Origin: a bacterium
Lineage (GTDB): Bacteria; Desulfobacterota; Binatia; DP-6
Assembly (NCBI GenBank): GCA_026129405.1
Contig: JAHCID010000002.1
Coordinates: 496,001-560,000 of the forward strand
Direction of reading: 5' to 3'
Length of the DNA stretch: 64,000 nucleotides
Under the pieces are notes generated by a model, which was given only the letters and a program-made list of their open reading frames with translations, searched no databases and was not told the DNA's origin. Numbering within the stretch: the stretch's first letter is position 1; each line of letters opens with the position of its first letter. Positions 41,026 to 50,238 of this stretch are shown in pieces. Position numbers and translations under genes: made by a program.

Positions 41026-41244
41026 ATGCCCATCGCGATCGGAGCCGCAGATCCCGCCCTCCAGCCCGCCGCCGCCGCCGCTCGTGCCAGCGAGGTCGGC
41101 GTCGCCGCCACGAAGAAGGCCCTCGACCAGCAGGAGCTCGAAGGGCGCGCCGCCGTGAAGCACGTCGCCGCGAGCGCCCCGCAGACCGAGACCCACGATC
41201 CGCCGTCCGACACGCGCGGGCGGCACGTCGACCGCCAAGCCTGA
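41026..41244 (+). CDS. small YjfB-like (putative motility protein) protein, 72 aa
   Basis: The protein has an Ala-rich N terminus, then ARASEVGVAATKKALDQQELEGRAAVKHVA, which resembles the short helical YjfB family described as putative motility proteins, and a polar His/Asp/Arg tail. GGAGG nine bases before the ATG supports the start. No flagellar genes are nearby, so any motility role is untested. The match is by general pattern. Confidence 0.5.
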   Translation: MPIAIGAADPALQPAAAAARASEVGVAATKKALDQQELEGRAAVKHVAASAPQTETHDPPSDTRGRHVDRQA

Positions 41245-41290
41245 GCGTTTTCGTCTTGAGCGGCGCCGCCCGGGCTGCTTCTATGCGCCC

Positions 41291-42118
41291 GTGGCGGACG
41301 CCGAGCCCCTGCCGTCGAGCACGCTGATCCTCCTGCGCGCCGAGCCGGTTGCCGCCGACCCGTTCGCGGTGCTGATGCTCGAGCGTCACGGCAGCGTGAC
41401 CTTCCCCGGCGTGCACGCCTTCCCGGGCGGCGTCGTCGATCCCGGCGACCACGTCGTGCCTGGCGCGCGGCTGCCGCCCGATCAGGCGTGGGCGCCGGCG
41501 GGCGAGGGCGACGGCCCCGACGACGCGCTGCCCTACTGGGTCGCCGCGGTGCGCGAGCTGTTCGAGGAGGTCGGCATCCTGCTCTCGACGCGCGCCGGCG
41601 CGCCGGTCGCGTCGTGCGACCTGCCCGACCTCGCGGACCTGCGCGCACGGCTCCACGCCGGCGCGCCGTTCGCCGAGCTGCTCGCCGAGCACGATCTCAC
41701 GCCCGCGACCGACGCCCTCTACTACCTCGCGCGCTGGATCACGCCGAAGCAGAACCCGCGCCGCTTCGACACGCGCTTTCTCGTCGCGCGCCTGCCCGAC
41801 GTGCAGGAGGCGTGCGCCGACGGCACCGAGACGGTGAGCTGCCGCTGGTTCGGCCCACGCGAAGCGCTCGCCGCCTACGAGTCGGGCGCCATCACGCTGA
41901 TCCCGCCGACGGTACGGACACTCGACGACCTCGCGCGCTTCCCGTCGATCGACGCCGTGCTCGCCGACGCGCGCCGGCGCGTGGTGCGCGCGGTGCGGCC
42001 GCAGGTGGTGACCGTCGGCGGCCAGCCGGCGCTCCAGTACCCGGACGAGGCCGGCCATGCGGAGCTGCCGCCGCGCCGGCTCGTGCTGCGCGACGGCCGC
42101 TGGCGTCCGGCCGACTAG
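41291..42118 (+). CDS. NUDIX hydrolase, NUDT19-like
   Basis: The 275-residue protein has the NUDT7/NUDT19 layout, a NUDIX box split by an insertion: FPGGVVDPGDH near residue 45, then AAVRELFEEVGILLS near 84 with the REx2EE metal site. These enzymes hydrolyse CoA esters or dinucleotides. The downstream PKQNPRRFDTRFLVARLP segment is typical of this subgroup. It ends by overlapping the convergent lipase-maturation-like gene by four bases; the neighbouring acyl-CoA dehydrogenase would fit a CoA-ester substrate. Confidence 0.85.
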   Translation: MADAEPLPSSTLILLRAEPVAADPFAVLMLERHGSVTFPGVHAFPGGVVDPGDHVVPGARLPPDQAWAPAGEGDGPDDALPYWVAAVRELFEEVGILLSTRAGAPVASCDLPDLADLRARLHAGAPFAELLAEHDLTPATDALYYLARWITPKQNPRRFDTRFLVARLPDVQEACADGTETVSCRWFGPREALAAYESGAITLIPPTVRTLDDLARFPSIDAVLADARRRVVRAVRPQVVTVGGQPALQYPDEAGHAELPPRRLVLRDGRWRPAD

Positions 42119-43548
42119 CCCGGCGGCGGGTCTGCGCGGTGGCGCGGCGTCGTCGTGCCTTCGAGCGTGCGCTCCCACCAGCGTCCCGTCGCGGCGCGCG
42201 TCGCGCGATCGGTGAAGCGGTAGCGATACACCGCGACGCGCAGCTGCGCCGGCGCGCGACCGTCGAATGGATCGTGCGCCCACAGCGACGCCACCGCGGC
42301 GGGATCGGCGAGCATGCGGCCGAGCAGCGTATCGAACCACGGCGCCCCGCGACGGGCACCGAGCAGCAGGAACCAGGCCTGGAAGTCGGCGCGCGGCTGG
42401 TGCGGCTGGACGAACGCCGGCGCGCGCGCCGGGTCGCCCGGCTTCCAGCGCCACTCGTACTCGCGCCAGGTGACGCCGTCGTCGGAGCCTTCGAGCACGA
42501 CCTCGTCGCGCACGTAGGTCATCGACGCGAACAGGTGGTAGGCGTTCAGCGAGCGCAGCGGGGCGACCAGCCGATAGACGGGCACCAGCGGCGCCGCCCA
42601 TGCGGGCAGTGGTCCGACGAAGCGCGAGAACGGCAGCAGCGAGAGCGGTACGACGACGAGCGCGAGGGTCGCGTATGCCGCGGTCGCGAGCGGCTGCGGC
42701 GCGCGCGGCGCCGCCGGCACGAACGGTCGCCCGGCGCGGGCCGCGAGCCAGGCGAGGTGGTCGTCGTCGAGCAGCCACAGGCACGTCGCCAGCGACAGCC
42801 AGTTGAAGAAGCCGTAGTTCGCCGTCGCGGCGACGCCGAGCTGGAAGCCCGCGAGCAGGAGAAAGCCGAGCGGGCGCAGCAGGCGCGGACCGAAGAGCAG
42901 GAACGGCACGCCCAGCTCGACGACGTAGGTCGCCGCCGCGAAGCCCTTCTGCGCCGTCTCGGGGAGCTGGTGCGCCCACCAGCCGAGCCACGTCGGCAGC
43001 GGCGCCGTTTCCCAGTAGGCGATCATCGCCGTGAGGTCGCGCCAGCCGGGGTCGCCGAGCAGCAGCTTCGCGGCGCCCGACTCGACGTGCAGGCGGAAGC
43101 ACAGCCACTGCATGAGGAAGACGCCGACGGGATGCGGCGACGGCGCGCCGCGCGGCCGCCAGCCGCGCGGCGCCACCAGGAGCGCGAAGGCCAGCGTCTC
43201 GAGCAGCAGGTTGTCCCACTGGAAGGAGAGGAAGTCGCCGCCGACGGTGGCGAGCGAGAGGTAGAGCAGCCACGCGACGGGAAGCAGCAGCCGCGGCGCC
43301 AGGCCGAGGAGGATGCCGAGCCCGGCGAGCACGCCGCCTGCGGCCGTCGCCGCGAGCAGCGCGTCCGAGCAGCCGAAGCGCAGGAGCGAGAGCGCGCGCG
43401 GCGCGACCTCGCACGCGGGCGACAGTCCGCGGCTGCCGAGCAGGAGCGGCAGCTGCACCCACAGCGACGCGAACGCGATCGCGGTGAGCGCACCGAGGCA
43501 GCGCAGGAAGAGATCGCGGACCCGCCCGCGGGGGCGGGGCGCCGTCAC
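42115..43548 (-). CDS. lipase maturation factor family membrane protein
   Basis: The 477-residue integral membrane protein looks like the LMF1/LMF2 family. Multiple membrane helices in the first 330 residues include GDFLSFQWDNLLLETLAFALL, LMQWLCFRLHVESGAAKLL, WRDLTAMIAYWETAPLPTWL and NYGFFNWLSLATCLWLLDD. A soluble C-terminal domain follows (DGVTWREYEWRWKPGDP, HQPRADFQAWFLLLG). In animals this family aids lipase folding; the bacterial role is unknown. The GTG start overlaps the acyl-CoA dehydrogenase stop by four bases, so the two are coupled. Confidence 0.88.
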   Translation of the reverse strand: MTAPRPRGRVRDLFLRCLGALTAIAFASLWVQLPLLLGSRGLSPACEVAPRALSLLRFGCSDALLAATAAGGVLAGLGILLGLAPRLLLPVAWLLYLSLATVGGDFLSFQWDNLLLETLAFALLVAPRGWRPRGAPSPHPVGVFLMQWLCFRLHVESGAAKLLLGDPGWRDLTAMIAYWETAPLPTWLGWWAHQLPETAQKGFAAATYVVELGVPFLLFGPRLLRPLGFLLLAGFQLGVAATANYGFFNWLSLATCLWLLDDDHLAWLAARAGRPFVPAAPRAPQPLATAAYATLALVVVPLSLLPFSRFVGPLPAWAAPLVPVYRLVAPLRSLNAYHLFASMTYVRDEVVLEGSDDGVTWREYEWRWKPGDPARAPAFVQPHQPRADFQAWFLLLGARRGAPWFDTLLGRMLADPAAVASLWAHDPFDGRAPAQLRVAVYRYRFTDRATRAATGRWWERTLEGTTTPRHRADPPPG

Positions 43549-44717
43549 TGGCCCCGCGGGAGGCCGAGCACCTGCATGGCGATGATGCCGCGCATGATCT
43601 CGGACGTGCCCGAGGCGATGCTCGCCGCACGCGCGGCGAGGAACGCCTTCTGCGGCAGCTGCGCCGGATCGCCCTCGCCGCCGCGCGGCTCGGGCGCGTC
43701 GTAGAGGAGACCGGCGGGGCCGAGGACCGCCATCGCCAGCTCGGGGAGCGCCTGCGTCAGCTCCGTCCAGTGCAGCTTGATGATCGCCGACTCGGGGCCG
43801 GGGAAGCCGAAGCGTATCAGCTTGTCGAGCGTGCGCTGGCAGGTGAAGCGGAAGACCTCGGTGCCGAGGTAGAGCCGCGCCATCTCCTGGCGCAGCACCG
43901 GGTCGCGCCCGGCGCCGCGGGCGCGCGCCAGCGCGAGGACGCCGTCGCGCTGCTCCTTCAGGAGTATCTGCATCCCGACGACGTAGAGGATGCCGCGCTC
44001 GTTCTGCAGCGCCGACACCGCGATCTGCCAGCCGTCGTCGAGCGCGCCGAGGAGGTTCGCCTTCGGCACCCGCACGTTCTCGAAGAACACCTCGTTGAAG
44101 TCCGCCTCGCCGGTGATCTGGCGCAGCGGGCGTACGGTGATGCCCGGCGTTTTCATGTCGACGAGGAGGCACGAGACGCCCTTGGCGCGCTTCGTCGTCG
44201 GGTCGGTGCGCGCGAGCACCATGATCCAGTCGGCGTGGTGCGCGAGCGTCGTCCACACCTTCTGGCCGTTCAGCACGAAGTGGTCGCCGTCGACGACCGC
44301 CTGCGTGCGCAGCGAGGCGAGGTCGGACCCCGCGCCGGGCTCGGAGAAGCCGAAGCACCAGAGATCCTCGCAGGAGAGGATGCGCGGCAGGAAGCGGCGC
44401 TTCTGCTCGTCGGTACCGTAGGCGATGATCGGCGGCCCGGCGATGCCGATGCCGAGGTTGCCGATGATCTCCGGCGCCCGGGCGCGCGCCATCTCCTCGA
44501 CGTAGGCGACCTGCTCGGGGATGCCCGCGTCGCGGCCGCCGTACTCGCGCGGCCAGGTGATGCCGACCCAGCGGGCCGCCGCCATCGCACCCTGCCAGGC
44601 GCGCAGGCGGCGCACACGCTCGTCGTCGGACAGGCGGCCCACGTGCTCGCGCCGCAGATCGTCGGGGACGTGGGCGTCGAGCCAGGTGCGCAGCTCCTCG
44701 CGAAAGGCATCGGACAT
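43545..44717 (-). CDS. acyl-CoA dehydrogenase
   Basis: The 390-residue flavoprotein carries WPREYGGRDAG near residue 54, the flavin-contact motif CFGFSEPGAGSDLAS near 118-132, NGQKVWTTLAHHADWI near 149 and C-terminal GTSEIMRGIIAMQVLGLP. As in the enzyme at 16000, the Glu of the Glu-Gly-Thr motif is replaced (here Ser-Gly-Thr), so the catalytic base is expected elsewhere. It is related to but clearly distinct from the 14.8-17.2 kb pair. The ATG at 44717 is chosen because homology starts there. It is translationally coupled to the lipase-maturation-factor-like gene. Confidence 0.88.
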   Translation of the reverse strand: MSDAFREELRTWLDAHVPDDLRREHVGRLSDDERVRRLRAWQGAMAAARWVGITWPREYGGRDAGIPEQVAYVEEMARARAPEIIGNLGIGIAGPPIIAYGTDEQKRRFLPRILSCEDLWCFGFSEPGAGSDLASLRTQAVVDGDHFVLNGQKVWTTLAHHADWIMVLARTDPTTKRAKGVSCLLVDMKTPGITVRPLRQITGEADFNEVFFENVRVPKANLLGALDDGWQIAVSALQNERGILYVVGMQILLKEQRDGVLALARARGAGRDPVLRQEMARLYLGTEVFRFTCQRTLDKLIRFGFPGPESAIIKLHWTELTQALPELAMAVLGPAGLLYDAPEPRGGEGDPAQLPQKAFLAARAASIASGTSEIMRGIIAMQVLGLPRGQ

Positions 44718-44857
44718 GGGCGGGCGATAGCAGCCCCGCCCCGGCGGCGTCGAGCCGCCGACGGCAGATGCGTTGAGGGGCGCCACGTTGACAGCGCCGG
44801 CGGCGATGCGGGAAGACCGGACGGGTCGGCGCGTCGCACCGCGTCCTTCGAGAAGCG

Positions 44858-45877
44858 ATGCCAGTCACCAGCTCCCACGCCGTCGGCCCCGCCGGGGGCC
44901 CGGTCACCGAGGTCGTCGACTGCCCGTTCTGCGGCAGCGCCGCCCACGCGCCGATCACCGGCAGGATGGCCGACGAGGAGAGCGCGCATCTCGACGAGCC
45001 GTTCGCGTCGCTGCGCTTCCAGCTCGTCGCGTGCACGCAGTGCGACACCGCCTACCTGCGCGAGCGCCCCGCGGGGGCCGAGCTCTGGCGCTTCTACCAG
45101 GGGGAGTACTGCTGCTATCAGCCGCTCGACGCGCGCGGGCCGATCGTGCGCGCGCTGGTCCGCGTCACCACGCGCCAGCAGCTGCGGGCGCTGCGCCGCC
45201 TGATGCCGCCGGGCAGCGACCTCATGGTCGACTACGGCTGCGGCATCGGCACCTGGCTGCGCCTCCTGCGCGAGGCCGGCGCGCCGTGGCGCCTGTTCGG
45301 CACCGAGGTGTCGGAAGAGCTCGTCGCGCGCGCCCGTGCGCAGGACATCGCCGCCGCCGTCGCCGACGAGCGCACGCTGCGGGAGCACGTCGCGCCCGGC
45401 AGCGCGGGCGTGATCAACCTGCACCACGTGATCGAGCACGTGCCCGATCCGCACGGCCTGCTCGCGGCGCTGTACGAGGCGCTGGCGCCGGGCGGCGTCG
45501 TCATCGGGCAGACGCCGGATCGCTCCTCGCTCGAGGCGCGCCTCTTCGGCGACCTCTGGCCGCAGTGGCACGTGCCGCGCCACCTCGTGCTCTTCGACCC
45601 GGCGACCATCCGCCGTTTCGCCGAGCGCGCCGGCTTCGAGGTGGTGCGCGTCGCCGGCTCGCCGTCGGGTGCGACGCAGTGGAGCGGCGGCACGCTGCGC
45701 GCCTGGGCGAAGCGGCGGGGACGGCCGTTCCGCGGCATCCACGAGCCGCTCTATCCGGTGCTGATGCTCGCGTTCGCGCCGGTGTCGGTGGCGCAGTCGC
45801 TCGTCGGCTCGACGAGCCACATGGACTTCGTCCTGCGCAAGCCGGGCGGCAAACCCGCCGGGACGGCGACGCGATGA
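44858..45877 (+). CDS. zinc-ribbon class I SAM methyltransferase
   Basis: The 339-residue protein has an N-terminal zinc ribbon (CPFCGSAAH near residue 22 and CTQCDTAYLRE near 59), then a Rossmann SAM domain with MVDYGCGIGTWLRLL near 122, FGTEVSEELVARA, and HHVIEHVPDPHGLLAALYEAL near 190. Such proteins (methyltransferase 12/23 type) often modify lipids, quinones or secondary-metabolite sugars. ATGA coupling to the downstream desaturase gene suggests that both modify the same lipid. Confidence 0.85.
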   Translation: MPVTSSHAVGPAGGPVTEVVDCPFCGSAAHAPITGRMADEESAHLDEPFASLRFQLVACTQCDTAYLRERPAGAELWRFYQGEYCCYQPLDARGPIVRALVRVTTRQQLRALRRLMPPGSDLMVDYGCGIGTWLRLLREAGAPWRLFGTEVSEELVARARAQDIAAAVADERTLREHVAPGSAGVINLHHVIEHVPDPHGLLAALYEALAPGGVVIGQTPDRSSLEARLFGDLWPQWHVPRHLVLFDPATIRRFAERAGFEVVRVAGSPSGATQWSGGTLRAWAKRRGRPFRGIHEPLYPVLMLAFAPVSVAQSLVGSTSHMDFVLRKPGGKPAGTATR

Positions 45878-46830
45878 CGGCCGCGCGGGCGACGCCGCTG
45901 CGCCAGCGCGATCTGCCGCGGGCGCTGCTCGCGCGCTCCGCGTGGCGCGGGCTGCCGCCCGTGCTGCGCACGTGGACGCTCGTCGTCGCCGCCGCGTGGT
46001 GCGTGGGGCAGTGGCCGAACCCGCTCGTGTGGATCGCCGCCGCGATCGCGATCGGCGTCCTCCAGCACTCGCTCGTGGTGCTCGCGCACCACAGCCAGCA
46101 CTTCGAGCTGGCCGACAGCCGGCGCCTCAACGACGCGGTCGGCACGTGGCTGCTGCACGCGCCGCTGCTGAACGCGCTCCGCCAGCAGCGCTTCATCCAC
46201 TTCCAGCACCACGCGCGCCTGGGCCAGGACGACGATCCCGACCGCTACTACTACGACCTCGCCCTGCACGGCCGTGAGACGGGCGCGGGTCTGCGGCGCT
46301 GGGCGCTCCTCTTCTTCGCCGGCGGCGTGCTGGTGCCGAACCTGCAGAAGCTGCTGCGCGGCCGCTACGCGCGCGACGTCGGCGGCCGCGGCGTCGCCGC
46401 GCTCGGCCCGGGCGACGTTGCCGCCATCGCCGTCTGCCAGCTCGTGCTGATCGCCACGTTCTGGGCCCTGACGGGTCACGTCTTCGCCTGGGCGCTCCTG
46501 TGGGTGGCGCCGATGCTGACCGTGGCGGCGGGCCTCAACGGCGTACGCAGCACGCTCGAGCACGCCGACCGCGGCGCGCCGCCGGAGCGCATGCTGACCT
46601 TCGCGCCGAACCGCCTCGAGCGCGCGGTGCTGGGACCCGTGAACATGAACTACCACTGGGAGCATCACCGCTTCATCGCCGTGCCGTTCTACCACCTGCC
46701 CGCGGTGCGCGAGCTGCTGCTCGCCGAGCACGATCTCGCCCCGGCGCGCCTGGTGCCGGGCTACCTGCGGCGCTTCGCCGAGCTGTCGGCCGCGGCCACG
46801 GCGCCTGCGTCGCGCTCGCTCGCGAGCTGA
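45874..46830 (+). CDS. fatty acid desaturase-like membrane di-iron enzyme
   Basis: The 318-residue protein has the three His boxes of membrane fatty-acid desaturases or hydroxylases: AHHSQH at about residues 71-76, HFQHH at 109-113, and NYHWEHH near 256-262, among several hydrophobic segments. The His boxes bind two irons that activate oxygen. The substrate is unknown; coupling to a methyltransferase suggests lipid modification, for example of a sterol- or hopanoid-like compound or a methylated fatty acid. It overlaps the upstream gene by four bases. Confidence 0.87.
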   Translation: MTAARATPLRQRDLPRALLARSAWRGLPPVLRTWTLVVAAAWCVGQWPNPLVWIAAAIAIGVLQHSLVVLAHHSQHFELADSRRLNDAVGTWLLHAPLLNALRQQRFIHFQHHARLGQDDDPDRYYYDLALHGRETGAGLRRWALLFFAGGVLVPNLQKLLRGRYARDVGGRGVAALGPGDVAAIAVCQLVLIATFWALTGHVFAWALLWVAPMLTVAAGLNGVRSTLEHADRGAPPERMLTFAPNRLERAVLGPVNMNYHWEHHRFIAVPFYHLPAVRELLLAEHDLAPARLVPGYLRRFAELSAAATAPASRSLAS

Positions 46831-46837
46831 CGGGCCC

Positions 46838-49273
46838 TCACCGGCAGGCGGCGCCGCGGGGCGGGCGCAGCGTCCCGCGCGCCGCATACGACGGCGGCGC
46901 GTCACGCCGCTTCGCGCCCCAGCGCGGATCCGGCCCGGAGGCGAGCGTGTAGTCGAGCCGCGCGCCGCAGGCGACGTCGGCGAAGCGCAGCCAGGCGCGG
47001 GGGTGCTCGCGGCCGTCGCGCCGCAGGGCGTGCACGTACGGCAGCTCCGGCGCGCCCGGCGCGTCGAGCACGAGGTCGCCGCCGGCGAGGCGCACGGTGG
47101 CGTGCGGGAAGAGCGGGCTGCCGAGCACGAGCACGTCGTCGCCGGGGACGGCGGGGTAGAGGCCGAGCGCGCCGAGCACCCACCACGCCGACATCGTCCC
47201 GAGGTCGTCGTTGCCGGGGAGACCGGCGGGCGTCGTGTCGTACAGCTCGCGCAGGGCCTGGCGCACCAGCTCCTGCGTGCGCCACGGACGGCCGATCCAG
47301 GGGTAGAGCCACGGCGTGCCGAGCGACGGCTCGTTGCCGAGGAAGGCGTACGGCGAGGTCGGTCCTTCGTTCAGCCGCGCGAGGTGGGCGTCGAGCAGCC
47401 GCATCGCCGCCGGGCGGCCGCCGAGCGCGCGCACGAGGCCGGCGGGGTCGAACGGCACGAACCAGCGGTACTGCGCGGCGTTGCCCTCGACGAAGCCCTC
47501 GCCCGCGAGCGGATCGAAGGCGGCGGGAAACGCGCCCGAGGCGTAGCGCGGCGTCAGGTAGCCGGAGGTGCGATCGAGGAGGAGGCGCCAGGCGCCGGAG
47601 CGGCGGAGCATCGTGCGCGCCGCCTGCGCGTCGCCGGTGGCGGCCGCGAAGCGCGCGAGGGCGAAGTCGGCGGCGGCCCATTCGAGCGTGGTCGCGGCCG
47701 AGCCCCACACCGCTTCGGGCCGCCCGAAGATGGTCGTCGTCGAGCCGGTGGAGGTCTCGGTGCCGTCGTGCGGCACCCAGCCGAGGCGCAGGTAGTCGGC
47801 GAGGCCGCCGCGCTCGACGTAGTCGGCGTTCGGGCTGCGGCCGGTCTGCGTGGCGCCCTTCACCATCGCTGCGAGCGCCGCACCCGTGTCGAAGTCGCGG
47901 GCGCCGAACGCGTGCGCGCTCGCGATCATGATCGACGCCGGATCGCCGACCATGACGTTCGTATGCCCGTTCGCCACCGGCCAGCGCGGCAACCAGCCGC
48001 TCTCCGCCGCGTCGGCGAGCAGCGAGCGCACGAGGTGCGACGTCCGCGCGGGGTCGAGCAGCGCGAGCAGCGGCAGCTGCGTGCGGTAGACGTCCCATCC
48101 CGAGACGTTCGCGTACTTGGTCCAGCCGCCGGTGCGGTGCACGGCGCCGTCCATGCCGGCGTAGGCGCCGTCGACGTCGCTGAAGACGTTGGGTGCGAGC
48201 AGGGCGTGGTAGAGCATGGTGTAGAAGGTGCGCGTGTCGGCGGGCGTGCCGCCGGCGACGGCGACGCGACCGAGGAGCGCGTCCCACGCGGCGCGGGTCT
48301 CGGCGCGGGCGGCGTCGACGTCGAAGTCGGGGCTCTCGGCGTCGAGGTTGCGACGGGCGCCGTCGACGCTCACCCACGAGACGGCGACGCGCACGCGCAC
48401 CACCGGGTCGGCCGTCGCGTCGAACGTCACCCACGCGCCGGCCTGCGCGCCGTTGCTCGTGTGCGGGAACTCGGGGAAGCCGGATTGCGGCCGCAGGTGG
48501 AAGGGATTCGCGACCTGGCGGGCGACCGCGGTGGAGCCCGGCGCCAGCGTCTGCTCGCCCCAGGTGCCGAATCCGGCGAACGCCCGCTCGAAGCGCGCGA
48601 CGAAATGGAGGACGTAGCGGTTGCGATGGTAGCAGAACTGCCCGGCCGCGACGTGGCCGGACACCTCGCGCCGTGCGGGGTCGATCGCGAGCCCGACGTC
48701 GCCGTTCGCCATCGCGCTGCCGCCGGCGTTGAAGAGCAGGCTCGCCGTCGCGGTGGCGGGGAAGGTGAAGCGGCCGACGCCCGAGCGCGTGCGCGCCGCC
48801 AGCTCGACCAGCGTCGCGCGCGGCGTGCCGGGGTCGAGCCGCACGCGATACCAGCCCGGCTCGGCCGCCTCGTCGTCGTGCGAGAACGCCGCGAGGTAAC
48901 GCGGCTCGATGTCCCACGTTCCGGCGACCGCCGGCGCGCGCGTGATCGGCAGGCTGGTCGGCAGGATCGGCACGTCCTGGAACACCGAGCAGCCCGCGCC
49001 GCTGAGATGCGTCAGGCTGAAACCACGGATGGTCCGGTCGTCCCAGGTGTAGCCGCCGGGCGAGTTCACGAGGCCGGGGAGCGTGTCGGGGCTCCACTGG
49101 AGCATGCCGAACGGCGCCGAGGCGCCGGGGAACGTGTTGCCGGCGCCGCCGCCCGTGCCGAAGTCGACCGTGCGCGCGGCGGTGCCGACGAAGGTGCTCA
49201 CCTGCGCGCTCGGCCCGGCGGCGCCGACGCCGGGGACGGCGAGCGCGGCGACGAGCAGGCCGAGGGCGCGCAT
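46838..49273 (-). CDS. GH92 alpha-1,2-mannosidase-like glycoside hydrolase
   Basis: The 811-residue protein has a signal peptide (ALGLLVAALAVPGVGA, cleavage near residue 19) and the complete GH92 layout. The N-terminal beta-sandwich includes STFVGTAARTVDFGTGGGAGNTFPG and GFSLTHLSGAGC. The (alpha/alpha)6 domain has FYTMLYHALLAPNVFSDVDG, the catalytic region VEGNAAQYRWFVPFD and NDDLGTMSAWWVLGALGLYPA. GH92 enzymes cut exo alpha-mannose links using calcium. It is a single gene, with no sugar transporter nearby. It points to growth on fungal or host mannan-like glycans or to recycling of mannosylated proteins. Confidence 0.93.
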   Translation of the reverse strand: MRALGLLVAALAVPGVGAAGPSAQVSTFVGTAARTVDFGTGGGAGNTFPGASAPFGMLQWSPDTLPGLVNSPGGYTWDDRTIRGFSLTHLSGAGCSVFQDVPILPTSLPITRAPAVAGTWDIEPRYLAAFSHDDEAAEPGWYRVRLDPGTPRATLVELAARTRSGVGRFTFPATATASLLFNAGGSAMANGDVGLAIDPARREVSGHVAAGQFCYHRNRYVLHFVARFERAFAGFGTWGEQTLAPGSTAVARQVANPFHLRPQSGFPEFPHTSNGAQAGAWVTFDATADPVVRVRVAVSWVSVDGARRNLDAESPDFDVDAARAETRAAWDALLGRVAVAGGTPADTRTFYTMLYHALLAPNVFSDVDGAYAGMDGAVHRTGGWTKYANVSGWDVYRTQLPLLALLDPARTSHLVRSLLADAAESGWLPRWPVANGHTNVMVGDPASIMIASAHAFGARDFDTGAALAAMVKGATQTGRSPNADYVERGGLADYLRLGWVPHDGTETSTGSTTTIFGRPEAVWGSAATTLEWAAADFALARFAAATGDAQAARTMLRRSGAWRLLLDRTSGYLTPRYASGAFPAAFDPLAGEGFVEGNAAQYRWFVPFDPAGLVRALGGRPAAMRLLDAHLARLNEGPTSPYAFLGNEPSLGTPWLYPWIGRPWRTQELVRQALRELYDTTPAGLPGNDDLGTMSAWWVLGALGLYPAVPGDDVLVLGSPLFPHATVRLAGGDLVLDAPGAPELPYVHALRRDGREHPRAWLRFADVACGARLDYTLASGPDPRWGAKRRDAPPSYAARGTLRPPRGAACR

Positions 49274-49377
49274 GGGCGAGGCGATGCTCGCCCGCGGCCC
49301 CCCGTGTCTGTCAAGGCGGACCGCGGCGTGCGACGGGCTTGCGCCGGCCGGCCGCTCGGGTCCACTGGCGCGATCCC

Positions 49378-50235
49378 ATGGCCACCCTCGTCGTCCGGCA
49401 CACCACGATCTACCGCTATGCGCGCCCGGTCGCGTTCGGCGAGCACCGGCTGATGGTGCGGCCGCGCGACAGCCACGACCTGCGCCTGCTCTCGACCGAC
49501 ATCGAGCTCGCGCCGGCGGCGAGCATCCGCTGGCTGCACGACGTGTTCGGCAACTCGATCGCCGTCGCGAGCTTCAAGGAGCCGGCCGACGAGCTGCGCT
49601 GTGTCAGCACGCTGCGCCTCGAGCACTACCCGTCCTCCGAGCCCGACTTCGCGATCGAGCCGTACGCGCGCACCTACCCGTTCAGCTACTCGGGCGCGGA
49701 GGTGCCGGACATCGGGCGTCTCGCCGAGCGGCACTATCCGGATCCGCAGCATCGCATCGACGCCTGGGCGACCGAGTTCGTCGCCGCCGGTGCCGACACC
49801 GACACGCACGCGATGCTCGTCGACATGACGAAGGCGATCAAAGCCGGCTTCGCCTACGTGCGGCGGGACGAGGAGGGGACGCAGACACCGGTCGAGACGC
49901 TCGAGAAGCGCACCGGCAGCTGCCGCGACTTCGCGCTGTTCATGATGGAGGCGGTGCGGAGCCTCGGGCTCGGAGCGCGCTTCGTCACGGGCTACCTCTA
50001 CGGCGAGGGCTCGACGGGCGGCGGCGCGACGCACGCCTGGGTACAGGTCTACCTGCCGGGCGCGGGATGGATCGAGTTCGACCCGACCAACGGCCTCGTG
50101 GGCAGCGCCAACCTGATCCGCGTCGGCGTCACGCGCGATCCGAGCCAGGCGATCCCGATCTCCGGCGCCTACACCGGCGAGCCCGAGGACTACCTCGGCA
50201 TGACCGTCGAGGTCGCGATCGAGAGCGAGGCGTAG
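49378..50235 (+). CDS. transglutaminase-like cysteine protease-fold protein
   Basis: The 285-residue protein has an N-terminal beta domain (VVRHTTIYRYARPVAFGEHRLMVRPRDSHD, the bacterial transglutaminase-like N-terminal region) and the catalytic domain. The Cys is in GSCRDFALFMMEAVRSLG (Cys182), the His in THAWVQVYLPGAGW (His219) and the Asp in FDPTNG (Asp235), a complete triad. Bacterial members act as peptidases or amidases rather than cross-linkers. No signal peptide is present. It lies convergent with the TMTC-like gene. Confidence 0.9.
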   Translation: MATLVVRHTTIYRYARPVAFGEHRLMVRPRDSHDLRLLSTDIELAPAASIRWLHDVFGNSIAVASFKEPADELRCVSTLRLEHYPSSEPDFAIEPYARTYPFSYSGAEVPDIGRLAERHYPDPQHRIDAWATEFVAAGADTDTHAMLVDMTKAIKAGFAYVRRDEEGTQTPVETLEKRTGSCRDFALFMMEAVRSLGLGARFVTGYLYGEGSTGGGATHAWVQVYLPGAGWIEFDPTNGLVGSANLIRVGVTRDPSQAIPISGAYTGEPEDYLGMTVEVAIESEA

Positions 50236-50238
50236 GGC

